Part shown: piece after piece, positions 18,249-26,719 of the stretch
Layout of the letters: the number at the start of each line of letters is the position of its first letter
How positions within the stretch are numbered: position 1 is the stretch's first letter
NCBI GenBank assembly: GCA_947498415.1
Contig: CANMKB010000002.1
Span: forward strand, 558,001 to 622,000
DNA from: an uncultured Paracoccaceae bacterium
GTDB lineage: Bacteria > Pseudomonadota > Alphaproteobacteria > Rhodobacterales > Rhodobacteraceae
Length of the DNA stretch: 64,000 nucleotides
Direction: 5' to 3'
Position numbers and translations under genes: made by a program
Notes under the pieces: model-generated
Database searches by the model: none
The model's input: the letters and a program-made list of their open reading frames with translations, nothing else
What the model was told of the DNA's origin: nothing

Positions 18249-19709
18249 CTAGATGCCTGCGGGAATGTTCATCGGATTGCGATTAATTTGCTTGGGGGCG
18301 GTCAGCTCTTTCCACTTTGACAAGGCAATGCTCGCGGATGGGAACGCAGGGCGCGGCACAAAGCGGCCACGGCCCGGTTGCGGCTGACTGTTTTGACCCC
18401 AGGCCCAAATCACCTCACCCCGGCTTAGGGTAAAGCGAGATTGCGCTTTAACTTCAAAGCCTTCGAATACATTGTAATCCAAAACAGAATGGTGATTTGA
18501 GGCGCTGAGCGTTTTGCTGATCTTAGGGTCCCACACCACAATATCGGCATCTGCCCCTTCCACAATCGCCCCTTTCTTTGGGTAGATGTTCAGAATTTTC
18601 GCCACATTGGTCGAGGTCGCCGCGACAAACTCATTCGGTGTCAAACGCCCGGTCTCAACCCCTTCGGTCCACAGAACAGCCAGGCGTTCTTCCAACCCAT
18701 TTGACCCGTTTGGAATAAGACAAAAGTTGTCTTTGCCCATCAGCTTTTGATCACTGGTAAAGGCCGCATGATCGGTTGCGACAACCTGCAATGACCCTGA
18801 CTGAAGTCCGGCCCAAAGGCTGTCTTGGTGATCTTTGCTGCGGAAGGGCGGCGACATCACGCGCCGTGCCGAATGCATCCAATCCCCTTTGAAATATTCA
18901 CTTTCATCCAGCGTCAAGAACTGAACAAGCGGCTCGCCATACACGCGCATCCCCTTTTGGCGCGCCCGGCGAATGGCCTCATGGGCCTGTTCACAAGACA
19001 CGTGCACAATATACAGCGGCACGCCTGCGGCATCTGCGATCGTGATCGCGCGGTTGGCCGCCTCTCCTTCAAACTCAGGTGGCCGCGAATAGGCGTGCCC
19101 CTCTGGGCCAGTGATCCCCTTGGCCAGCATTTCTTGCTGCAAATCCGCAACCAAATCGCCGTTTTCAGCATGCACCATCGGCAATGCGCCAAGTTCTTTA
19201 CAGCGCTTAAACGAGGCATACATCTCATCATCTTCAATCATCAACGCGCCTTTGTAGGCCATGAAATGCTTGAAGGAATTGACGCCCATATCAACCGCGT
19301 CTTTCATTTCCGAAAAGATCGTTTCGTTCCAACCGGTGATCGCCATGTGATACCCGATGTCAGAGCAAATTTGAGGAGCCGATTTACGGTGCCACTCGTT
19401 GATCGCGTTCTTTATCGACCCATCTTCGCCAGGCAGACAAAAATCCACCAACATGGTTGTGCCGCCCACTGCCGCCGCCCACGTCCCACTTTCAAAGGTT
19501 TCCGCGGCTGTCGTGCCCATAAAAGGCATTTCCAAATGGGTATGCGGATCAATGCCACCGGGGATCACATAAGCGCCTTCTGCATCGATATATTCCTCAC
19601 CTTTCAGATCTTCGCCAATCTGCTTGATGATTTCACCCTCGATCAGAACATCCGCTTTCCAGGTGCGATCTGCCGTGCAAACCATACCGCCTTTGATCAC
19701 CTTGCTCAT
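18249..19709 (-). CDS. hydA: Dihydropyrimidinase
   Basis: This enzyme opens the ring of 5,6-dihydrouracil/dihydrothymine to N-carbamoyl-beta-amino acids. The protein has 486 residues of the cyclic amidohydrolase superfamily. The metal-binding DPHTHLEMPF is at about residues 54-63, the carboxylated lysine is in HFMAYKGALM, and the second-shell motif is VVATDHAAF. The C-terminal GRGRFVPRPAF is typical. It follows the amidohydrolase gene after 89 bases and is part of the reductive pyrimidine pathway with PreTA. Confidence 0.94.
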   Translation of the reverse strand: MSKVIKGGMVCTADRTWKADVLIEGEIIKQIGEDLKGEEYIDAEGAYVIPGGIDPHTHLEMPFMGTTAAETFESGTWAAAVGGTTMLVDFCLPGEDGSIKNAINEWHRKSAPQICSDIGYHMAITGWNETIFSEMKDAVDMGVNSFKHFMAYKGALMIEDDEMYASFKRCKELGALPMVHAENGDLVADLQQEMLAKGITGPEGHAYSRPPEFEGEAANRAITIADAAGVPLYIVHVSCEQAHEAIRRARQKGMRVYGEPLVQFLTLDESEYFKGDWMHSARRVMSPPFRSKDHQDSLWAGLQSGSLQVVATDHAAFTSDQKLMGKDNFCLIPNGSNGLEERLAVLWTEGVETGRLTPNEFVAATSTNVAKILNIYPKKGAIVEGADADIVVWDPKISKTLSASNHHSVLDYNVFEGFEVKAQSRFTLSRGEVIWAWGQNSQPQPGRGRFVPRPAFPSASIALSKWKELTAPKQINRNPMNIPAGI

Positions 19710-19750
19710 TTGATCTCTCCCATTTCAACGCAGCACGCGGGGCGCGCCTT

Positions 19751-19800
19751 CATCTTTCTCAAAATACTCCGGGGGTGTGGGGGCTGGCCCCCACTTCTTC
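19751..19800. repeat. GC-rich hairpin resembling a dispersed Rhodobacterales intergenic repeat
   Basis: The stretch around AAAATACTCCGGGGGTGTGG ends in GTGGGGGC-TG-GCCCCCAC (19777-19794), an 8-bp self-complementary stem. I recall similar ATACTCCGGGGG-plus-hairpin sequences as frequent intergenic elements in Rhodobacterales; within this window it occurs once, so the repeat status is inference. Confidence 0.4.
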
Positions 19801-21046
19801 ACTCCACGATCTGCGCGGTTTCCAAAACAGCATGCAACAAAACATCAGTGCCCGCTTGGGCCCATTCCTTTGATATGTCCTCTGCTTCGTTGTGACTTAA
19901 GCCATCCACACAGGGGCACATAATCATCGCCGTTGGGGCGACATCATTGATCCAACACGCATCGTGACCGGCCCCAGAAATGATATCGATGTGGCTATAC
20001 CCCAGCGCCTCAGCCGCATTGCGCACAGACCCAACACAGGTTTCATCAAAGGCGGGTGGATCAAACTGCCCAACGATTTCACAAGAAAACTCAACGTCAA
20101 TATCAGCGCAAAGTTCAGGTGCGCGGCGCATAAATTCAGCCACCATGTCGTTGAGTTTGTGCAACAAATGGGTGCGCATATCGACGGTAAAAACAACCTT
20201 CCCCGGGATGATATTGCGCGAGTTCGGATAGACATCGATATGCCCAATCGCGCCAACGGCGTTGGGTTGGTTGTTCATCGCGATCTCATGCACCAGCTCA
20301 GTCACCAGCGCCAAACCACGCCCAGCGTTCTTGCGCATTTTCATGGGGGTCGATCCGGTGTGGCTTTCTTTGCCGGTGACCGTGCACTCAATCCAGCGCA
20401 GGCCCTGCCCATGCGTGACCACGCCAATATCTTTTTGCTCTGCTTCCAGAATGGGGCCCTGTTCGATATGCAGCTCAAACATGGCATGCATTTTGCGGGC
20501 ACCGACCTCTTCGTCACCCTGCCACCCAATACGCTTAAGTTCAGCGCCAAAGGTTTTGCCCTCGGCATCCTCACGATCATAAGCCCAGTCTTGGGTGTGC
20601 TTACCAGCAAAGACCCCAGACGACAGCATTGCAGGGGCAAAGCGTGTACCCTCTTCGTTGGTCCAATTCACCAGCACAATCGGGTGTTTGGTTTTAACAT
20701 TCAGGTCGTTCATGGTGCGAATGGCTTCCAAGCCACCCAAAACCCCAAGCACACCGTCATACTTTCCACCGGTCGGCTGAGTATCCAAATGCGACCCCAT
20801 ATAAACCGGCAAAGCATCCGGGTCTTCGCCGGGCCGTGTCGCAAACATATTGCCCATCGTGTCTAACCCCATGGTGCAGCCAGCGGCCTCACACCAGGAT
20901 TGAAACAGGGCGCGGCCCTCGGCGTCTTCATCAGTTAAGGTTTGGCGGTTGTTCCCGCCTGCAACACCGGGGCCGATCTTGGCCATCTCCATCAGACTAT
21001 CCCACAAACGAGTCGGATTAATCCTTAGGTTTTTCCCATGCTGCAT
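19799..21046 (-). CDS. N-carbamoyl-beta-alanine / allantoate-type amidohydrolase
   Basis: This hydantoinase/carbamoylase-family M20 amidase has 415 residues. The metal-site motifs are GSHLDTQPTGGKYDGVLGVLGG, VNWTNEEGTRFAP and FELHIEQGPILE; HDACWINDVAPTAMIMCPCVDGLSHNEAE closes the active site. In this operon it most likely hydrolyses N-carbamoyl-beta-alanine to beta-alanine, ammonia and CO2. The ATG of MQHGKNLRINPTRLWDSLMEM is chosen; the frame continues upstream through the regulatory region but that part is unlike the family. Confidence 0.88.
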   Translation of the reverse strand: MQHGKNLRINPTRLWDSLMEMAKIGPGVAGGNNRQTLTDEDAEGRALFQSWCEAAGCTMGLDTMGNMFATRPGEDPDALPVYMGSHLDTQPTGGKYDGVLGVLGGLEAIRTMNDLNVKTKHPIVLVNWTNEEGTRFAPAMLSSGVFAGKHTQDWAYDREDAEGKTFGAELKRIGWQGDEEVGARKMHAMFELHIEQGPILEAEQKDIGVVTHGQGLRWIECTVTGKESHTGSTPMKMRKNAGRGLALVTELVHEIAMNNQPNAVGAIGHIDVYPNSRNIIPGKVVFTVDMRTHLLHKLNDMVAEFMRRAPELCADIDVEFSCEIVGQFDPPAFDETCVGSVRNAAEALGYSHIDIISGAGHDACWINDVAPTAMIMCPCVDGLSHNEAEDISKEWAQAGTDVLLHAVLETAQIVE

Positions 21047-21131
21047 TGGTGTCACTCCCAGTTGGCGCTCTTGAAATTTAGCGTAAGTGGCGCGGAATTT
21101 TTTCCGTCTGTACACATAGGCTCGCGCAATC

Positions 21132-21170
21132 CTGCACGATCGGTCAATGTTTTTCTGACCGATCGTGCAG
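21132..21170. promoter_or_regulatory. Perfect 15-bp inverted repeat in the amidohydrolase/tetR divergent region
   Basis: CTGCACGATCGGTCA (21132-21146) and TGACCGATCGTGCAG (21156-21170) are perfect inverted copies around a 9-base loop. It lies 86 bp before the catabolic operon and 150 bp before the divergent tetR gene. It is a candidate operator for that regulator or a very stable RNA hairpin. It does not match the E. coli RutR consensus in arm order. Confidence 0.55.
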
Positions 21171-21322
21171 AAAATGCCTGTTTTTTCCCCAATTTGCATG
21201 GCACAAGTGTGAACTCAGTGCACTTTTTGGTAAGAACGGGTGTCTGACATCCAATTTCCGTCGCCATTACAGCGCGAATTCGATCCAATGGTCAGGACAT
21301 AGAAACAAGGCTTCGTCGCACC

Positions 21323-21952
21323 GTGAACAAATCAGACCGAGGCATACAAAGTCGCAATCGTGAAGAAATCACCAAACGCATCCTTGTTGCGGCAGAGCAG
21401 GTCTTTGCCGAATACGGGTATTCTGGTGCCTCAATCAGCCGGATCGCGACCATGGCTGGATTGCCCAAGTCTAACGTCATTTATTACTATGAAACCAAGG
21501 AAAAGCTGTACCGACGGGTTGTCGGTGAGATCTTTGATATCTGGCGTGAGGCCGCCGACACCATCGCGATCGACAATGACCCAACCGAAGCTCTGAGCGC
21601 TTACATCGACACCAAACTGGATTTGGCCCGCACCCGCCCCTACGGATCAAAGGTATGGGCGAATGAAATCATCCAACGAGCGCCGATCGTGCAGGACTAT
21701 CTGGAAAACGAATTACGCCGTTGGACAGACGAACGATTGGCCGTCATTGATGCCTGGATCGAACGTGGCCAAATCCGCCAGATCAGTTCGCGCCACCTAA
21801 TGTATGCCATTTGGGCCACCACCCAGCACTATGCCGATTTCACTCACCAAATTAAAACGCTTAACGACGGCCAAGAGCTTGAAGATCGTCAGTGGGAAGA
21901 AACCAAGACAGCTGTCAAAGACCTGTTGCTGTGTGGTGTCAGAAAGCCTTAG
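21323..21952 (+). CDS. RutR-like TetR-family regulator of pyrimidine catabolism
   Basis: This 209-residue protein has an N-terminal TetR helix-turn-helix (about residues 18-62: AEQVFAEYGYSGASISRIATMAGLPKSNVIYYYETKEKLY) and a C-terminal domain of the RutR type with SKVWANEIIQRAPIVQDYL and MYAIWATTQHYADF. RutR senses uracil or thymine in E. coli; the divergent position next to pyrimidine-degradation genes fits that role. The start is a GTG. The gene runs tail to tail into the DMT exporter gene, overlapping four bases. Confidence 0.85.
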   Translation: MNKSDRGIQSRNREEITKRILVAAEQVFAEYGYSGASISRIATMAGLPKSNVIYYYETKEKLYRRVVGEIFDIWREAADTIAIDNDPTEALSAYIDTKLDLARTRPYGSKVWANEIIQRAPIVQDYLENELRRWTDERLAVIDAWIERGQIRQISSRHLMYAIWATTQHYADFTHQIKTLNDGQELEDRQWEETKTAVKDLLLCGVRKP

Positions 21953-22821
21953 ACTTTTGAGCTGGGCATAGGCCGGTCTTGCCGCAGCAAGACCAATAAG
22001 GCGACCAAAGTCAGCGCAACACCTGCCATGAGCGGCACCGACGGCAGCCTGCCGTTCAATAAAACATCCCAAAGCACCACCCAGCTTGGCACCAGATACG
22101 TATAGGCCATGACCTTGCCTGCTGGCAGACGTTTGTTGGCGTATTGCAGCAATAAAAATGTTCCGGCCGTAGCGACCAAAGCGAGGTAAAGGATCACCAG
22201 CCAGACAGAGATAGCCAGCGCACTATAGTCTGTGGTCAGCAGGTCTTTGGCGCCATACAGGCTGGCCACCGCCAGCGCCCCAAGAATGGCTCCAAACGAT
22301 CCCTGCAATGGGCGCTCGTTCGGCGCAAGCCTGCGTAATAGGGCTGGAACAAAGGCGTGCGCCAATGCCCCAACGGAAAATATAGCCTCCCCCGGGCCGA
22401 CCTGAAAACGCAACAAAGCCGTTAGATCTGCATCAAAGATCACCCAAAGCGCACCACCTCCCCCAACCATCAGGGCAAATGTGGTCAGCAAAGAGCTACG
22501 TTGGCCTGCAATCATCAATCCGATGAAAGCCGCCATCAAAGGCGTCAATGTGAAAACAGCTGCAGTTGATACGGCAGATGTCAGGCGTAGGGCCTCAAAC
22601 ATAGTGATGAAATAGACAGCCATCAGCCCACCGATCAGCGCAAAGCGCCAGGGCCGTTGGAACACAGGCTTTACGGGAACACCCAAGACCTTTGCTATGA
22701 GCCACATGGCAATAGCCGCAATTGCAAACCGAATGCTGTTGAGTGCGGCGGGGGCAATATCTCCGGCCACCACATGCCCAAACGTAAACGATGCTGACAC
22801 CAAAAGAGAAAATGTGAGCAT
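21949..22821 (-). CDS. DMT-superfamily (EamA) transporter
   Basis: This integral membrane protein of 290 residues has about ten membrane segments arranged as two EamA repeats, with LRLTSAVSTAAVFTLTPLMAAFIGL in the first and the family-like LLLQYANKRLPAGKVMAYTYLVPSWVVL in the second. Most relatives export small metabolites. The ATG of MLTFSLLVSASFTFGH with AGGGA about ten bases upstream is chosen; the open frame upstream overlaps preA. As third gene behind preT-preA it may export a product of the pathway, which is inference. Confidence 0.8.
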   Translation of the reverse strand: MLTFSLLVSASFTFGHVVAGDIAPAALNSIRFAIAAIAMWLIAKVLGVPVKPVFQRPWRFALIGGLMAVYFITMFEALRLTSAVSTAAVFTLTPLMAAFIGLMIAGQRSSLLTTFALMVGGGGALWVIFDADLTALLRFQVGPGEAIFSVGALAHAFVPALLRRLAPNERPLQGSFGAILGALAVASLYGAKDLLTTDYSALAISVWLVILYLALVATAGTFLLLQYANKRLPAGKVMAYTYLVPSWVVLWDVLLNGRLPSVPLMAGVALTLVALLVLLRQDRPMPSSKV

Positions 22822-22836
22822 TGCCAAATGTCCCTG

Positions 22837-22853
22837 CCCTGTAAAGGACAGGG
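22837..22853 (-). other. Short stem-loop between preA and the DMT gene
   Basis: CCCTGT (22837-22842) pairs with ACAGGG (22848-22853) around five bases, directly after the preA stop and before the DMT start. It could modulate expression of the exporter. It lacks a T-run. Confidence 0.35.
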
Positions 22854-22861
22854 AAAATCGC

Positions 22862-24166
22862 TTATTCTGCGGCCGTTGCACCGGGGTTGTTGGGGTGTGT
22901 GGTCCAGTTTGCATAGTCATCTGAAACCACTTTCCCGGTTCTCTCATCCGTGGCCCCAGCTGACAGGGTTTCCATGGTGATACAATTGTCGACTGGGCAA
23001 ACGTTTACACAAAGATTACAGGCGACGCATTCGTCATCTTGCACCTCAAACACCCGATCCTCCGACATGGAAATCGCCTGGTGAGACGTATCTTCGCACG
23101 CGGCATAACAACGGCCACACTTGATGCAGGCATCTTGGTCGATCCGCGCTTTGGTCACGTGGTTCAAGTTCAGATACTGCCAGTCGGTCACATTTGGCAC
23201 AGCCCGGCCGACGATATCTTGCACAGACGTGTGCCCCTGTTCATCCATCCATTGGCTGAGACCCGAGATCATTTCTTGCACGATCTTAAATCCATACGTC
23301 ATCGCGGCCGTACACACCTGCACATTGCCCGCGCCCAGCGCCATAAACTCTGCCGCGTCCCGCCATGTGGTGACGCCACCGATCCCAGAAATCGGAATCC
23401 CGGCCGTCCCCGCGCTGCGGGCAATTTCAGCCACCATGTTTAGGGCGATGGGTTTCACGGCTGGGCCACAATAGCCGCCATGTGTGCCCTTGCCGTCAAT
23501 CATAGGCTCTGGCGACATCGTATCTAAGTTGACCGAGGTGATCGAGTTGATCGTATTGATCAAACTCACCGCATCGGCCCCACCGTCTTTTGCGGCCTGT
23601 GCAGGCTGCAAGATATTGGTGATGTTGGGTGTCAGCTTGACGATCACCGGAAGCGATGTGGTTTCTTTGCACCAGCGGGTCACCATCTCGATGTATTCAG
23701 GAACCTGCCCCACAGCAGACCCCATGCCCCGTTCTGCCATGCCATGAGGGCAGCCAAAATTCAGCTCAAACCCATCACAGCCAGTTTCAGCAATCCGTGG
23801 CAGGATCTCTTTCCAGGCCTGCTCTTCACAGGGCACCATGACAGACGCGACCAAAGCCCGATCTGGGTAGTCCTTTTTGACACGCGTCATCTCGGCAAGG
23901 TTCACCTCAAGCGGGCGATCTGTGATGAGCTCGATGTTATTGAGGCCCAGCAACCGCCGATCCGCCCCCCAAATCGCGCCATATCTAGGACCATTGACGT
24001 TCACCACCGGTGGCCCTTCGGCTCCCAGGGTCTTCCAAACGACACCTCCCCAACCGGCCTCAAAGGCGCGGCGCACGTTGTATTCTTTGTCTGTAGGCGG
24101 TGCAGAGGCCAACCAAAATGGGTTCGGAGATTTAATACCTACAAATTCAGAAGTCAGATCAGCCAT
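22862..24166 (-). CDS. preA: PreA, dihydropyrimidine dehydrogenase catalytic subunit
   Basis: With PreT this enzyme reduces uracil and thymine to the 5,6-dihydro forms. The 434-residue protein has an FMN-binding dihydroorotate-dehydrogenase-like barrel (about residues 5-320; NFGCPHGMAERGMGSAVGQ, ISGIGGVTTWRDAAEFM) and two C-terminal 4Fe-4S motifs (CIKCGRCYAAC, CVACNLCVNVCPVDNC). The catalytic cysteine of mammalian DPD, in the loop GxACGQ, is valine here (SAVGQ), as I recall also for E. coli PreA. Its start overlaps the preT stop by one base. Confidence 0.93.
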   Translation of the reverse strand: MADLTSEFVGIKSPNPFWLASAPPTDKEYNVRRAFEAGWGGVVWKTLGAEGPPVVNVNGPRYGAIWGADRRLLGLNNIELITDRPLEVNLAEMTRVKKDYPDRALVASVMVPCEEQAWKEILPRIAETGCDGFELNFGCPHGMAERGMGSAVGQVPEYIEMVTRWCKETTSLPVIVKLTPNITNILQPAQAAKDGGADAVSLINTINSITSVNLDTMSPEPMIDGKGTHGGYCGPAVKPIALNMVAEIARSAGTAGIPISGIGGVTTWRDAAEFMALGAGNVQVCTAAMTYGFKIVQEMISGLSQWMDEQGHTSVQDIVGRAVPNVTDWQYLNLNHVTKARIDQDACIKCGRCYAACEDTSHQAISMSEDRVFEVQDDECVACNLCVNVCPVDNCITMETLSAGATDERTGKVVSDDYANWTTHPNNPGATAAE

Positions 24167-25503
24167 CAGTTTGCTCCCATCAAGGTTGCGTGTATATCCA
24201 TCGCCGCATCGCGCCCTTCGGCCACAGCGGTTACCGTCAGATCATCCCCGCCAGAGGCGCAGTCTCCCCCGGCCCAAACACCCGGGACATTTGTTTTTTG
24301 CGTCGCATCCACGGCAATCTTGCGCCCCTTTAGCCCAAGCGCCTCGGGCATATCCCCAAGGGTCTGCCCAATCGCTTTGAACAATTGATCACAAGGCAAC
24401 GTGAAGGTCTCATCCAGCGTGACAAGCGTCCCATCTTGCACCTCGGTATAGGCAAAGGTCGCGGCGGTTAGCCGCCCATCAGCAACAATCGCAACAGGGC
24501 TTGCATTGCACACAAGCTTAACACCCTTTTGCTGCGCCAGATCCTGTTCAAACTCAGAGGCTGCCATGGCGTTTTGCCCGCGACGATATACAATCGTCAC
24601 CTCTTCGGCCCCAAGCAGCTTGGCTTGCACACCAGCATCAATCGCCGTCATACCACCGCCAATCACCACAACCCGACGGCCAATCGGCAATTTGGTCAGG
24701 TCATCCGCTTGGCGCAATGCACCAATGAAGCTTACAGCATCTTCGACGTTTTCGGCCGCTTCGTTGTCAAGCGACAGCGCATTGACGGCCGACAGCCCCA
24801 TGCCCAGAAAAACCGCATCAAAATCCTGTTGAAGCCCAGTGAGCGAGATGTCTTGCCCCAAGGACTGCCCATACCGCATTTCGATGCCACCGATCCCAAG
24901 CAGCCAATCCAATTCGTCCTGCGCGAAGTCATTGGTGGATTTGTAAGCTGCGATCCCAAATTCGTTCAGCCCACCCCCTTTGGCGCGCGCCTCAAAGATC
25001 ACGACATCATGCCCCATCATCGCCACCCGATGCGCGCAGGCTAATCCCGCAGGCCCCGCTCCGACAACGGCAACGGTTTTCCCGGTTGTCGCTGCGCGTT
25101 TGAACGGATGAGCCTTGGACATCACCGTGTCAGTGGCAAACCGTTGCAGGCGACCGATTTCAACCGGCTTGCCCTCTGCCGTTTCGCGCACACAGACTTC
25201 TTCGCATAGGGTTTCGGTTGGGCACACACGGGCGCACATCCCGCCCAGAATATTCTGATTGAAAATCGTCGTTGCCGCGGCCTCTGGGGTACCGGTTGCG
25301 ATCTGGCGAATGAACAAAGGAATGTCGATCGACGTTGGACAAGCCGTCATGCAAGGCGCATCATGACAGAAATAACACCGGTCAGCGGCAACCACCGCTT
25401 CGTGGACATCATATGGCTCGTGAAGATCGGAAAAGTTGGACTGCATCTGCGTCGCATCTATTCGGCCGGCTGTAACACCGTTGGCCCGTGCGCTTTGCGT
25501 CAT
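24166..25503 (-). CDS. preT: PreT, NAD(P)-dependent dihydropyrimidine dehydrogenase subunit
   Basis: This electron-transfer subunit has 445 residues related to glutamate synthase small subunit. An N-terminal cysteine-rich segment binds 4Fe-4S clusters (CYFCHDAPCMTACPTSIDIP, CARVCPTETLCEEVCVR). Then come an FAD-binding GAGPAGLACAHRVAMMGHDV and an NAD(P)-binding VVIGGGMTAIDAG. Near the end, GVWAGGDCASGGDDLTVTA closes the FAD domain. It is the first gene of the leftward preT-preA-DMT unit; the promoter should lie in the large gap upstream. Confidence 0.94.
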   Translation of the reverse strand: MTQSARANGVTAGRIDATQMQSNFSDLHEPYDVHEAVVAADRCYFCHDAPCMTACPTSIDIPLFIRQIATGTPEAAATTIFNQNILGGMCARVCPTETLCEEVCVRETAEGKPVEIGRLQRFATDTVMSKAHPFKRAATTGKTVAVVGAGPAGLACAHRVAMMGHDVVIFEARAKGGGLNEFGIAAYKSTNDFAQDELDWLLGIGGIEMRYGQSLGQDISLTGLQQDFDAVFLGMGLSAVNALSLDNEAAENVEDAVSFIGALRQADDLTKLPIGRRVVVIGGGMTAIDAGVQAKLLGAEEVTIVYRRGQNAMAASEFEQDLAQQKGVKLVCNASPVAIVADGRLTAATFAYTEVQDGTLVTLDETFTLPCDQLFKAIGQTLGDMPEALGLKGRKIAVDATQKTNVPGVWAGGDCASGGDDLTVTAVAEGRDAAMDIHATLMGAN

Positions 25504-26099
25504 AGTGAATACCCCATTGGCTGTTGGCTGAAGGATTGGCCGACCCTAACACAACTTTACCATTTGATCAAAAATTTTAAAACCACGACAGAAAACCGAC
25601 CTTAAAACGCAATAGAACACGCCCCAAATTGGGTCAGTTCGCGGCAAAGAAAGCCGGCTTTTCGTGGAAAATCGTAGGCCGAGAGACCCGCCCTGCCTAC
25701 GAACGTCGCACTGTCGATTAAATTTCATGCCACGATGATCAAAACATCCGCAAATGCCGAATGTTCGAGGTGCAAAGCAGGGAACATTGATCGCCAACAC
25801 AAAATTTATTCGAAAGATGACGGCAGAGAAGAAGGCCGCCACACAAAAACGACAAAGTATTGTTTTAATTTATTTTAATTGCCAGCAAGTCTAACAAATA
25901 TCACAAAAGATTCCACGTGGTGTGCAAAAGCCACCGGCATCGTGGGGCATCTATGGGCTCTTGGTTGCCTTCCTCATCATCCACACCTCGGTGGTTACGA
26001 TGCGCCTAAACTCACTCTTATCAAATGACCCTATTTGTCCCCATTGGCGCTGACGTCAGACATTCATATGTCAAAGCTGGCTCTAACTTCAATGAAGAT
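25504..26099. other. 596-bp intergenic region without recognisable gene
   Basis: The gap lies between preT and a marR gene. It has a 12-bp palindrome AAAGCCGGCTTT (25650-25661), a short inverted repeat CGTAGGC/GCCTACG (about 25673-25701) and an AT-rich stretch near 25860. One leftward open frame (25546-25842) is rich in Cys and Arg and resembles no family I know, so I do not call it. The preT promoter must lie here. Confidence 0.4.
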
Positions 26100-26555
26100 T
26101 CAGGCATTGCCGCTTTCGACCTTGGTCGAAAGAAGGTCAATAGCCACACGCAGAGCCCCTTCGTGATCCCCAAGTGCTTTCTCTAAATCAGCCTGTAAGG
26201 TCTGTGCTAGCGGAATGAGCTTGCCGAGAAGCTCAGCCCCGGTTTCTGTTAGCTCCAATATAACTAAACGGCGATCTTTAGGATCGATGCATTTAGAAAT
26301 AAGACCCTTAGCTTCCAAGCGCGCAGCTGCCCGGCTGACCTTCGACTTTTCTAAACTGACATGGCGCTCAATGTCTCGAACGGATGGATGTTCTCCATAG
26401 CCTACATTCAAAAGAACCCGCCACTCGGGCATCGAAATCCCGTATTCTGACTTATATTGCTTTGCCAATTGGTCGCTCAACTTTGCCGCCAACACGGTCA
26501 AACGATACGGCAAGTAACCATTAAAATCGAAATCTGGAAGAGTTTCGTAAGGCAA
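26100..26555 (-). CDS. MarR-family transcriptional regulator
   Basis: This 151-residue protein has a MarR winged helix at about residues 30-105: MPEWRVLLNVGYGEHPSVRDIERHVSLEKSKVSRAAARLEAKGLI followed by the wing DPKDRRLVILELTETG. It diverges from the MBL/FAD-monooxygenase operon and two palindromes lie between the two units. Such MarR proteins usually repress the neighbouring aromatic-catabolism genes and release DNA on binding an aromatic or CoA ligand; the ligand here is unknown. Confidence 0.9.
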   Translation of the reverse strand: MPYETLPDFDFNGYLPYRLTVLAAKLSDQLAKQYKSEYGISMPEWRVLLNVGYGEHPSVRDIERHVSLEKSKVSRAAARLEAKGLISKCIDPKDRRLVILELTETGAELLGKLIPLAQTLQADLEKALGDHEGALRVAIDLLSTKVESGNA

Positions 26556-26592
26556 ACTTAAGCTCCTATTATGCTTATCCGAACCATAAACT

Positions 26593-26637
26593 CATTGCAA
26601 ATGCAATGATTTTCTTGACAACGTTGCAAATGCAATG
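26593..26637. promoter_or_regulatory. Twin palindromic MarR-type operators around a -35 box
   Basis: CATTGCA-AA-TGCAATG (26593-26608) is a perfect 7-2-7 palindrome. A second copy, CGTTGCA-AA-TGCAATG (26622-26637), differs in one base. Their centres are 29 bp apart and TTGACA (26615-26620) lies between them. The geometry fits two MarR dimers controlling the divergent promoters. Promoter direction (rightward) is inferred from TTGACA. Confidence 0.75.
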
Positions 26638-26719
26638 AAACTCTGGGGCAACGCAAACAGTTCGAGTTGTTCGGACCAAGTTAATCCACACGAACTGCCC
26701 ACACGCACTGGAGACCCAA

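Noticed and set aside
25546..25842. Leftward open frame of 98 codons upstream of preT
   Set aside because: Unusual Cys/Arg-rich composition without recognisable domains; likely non-coding.
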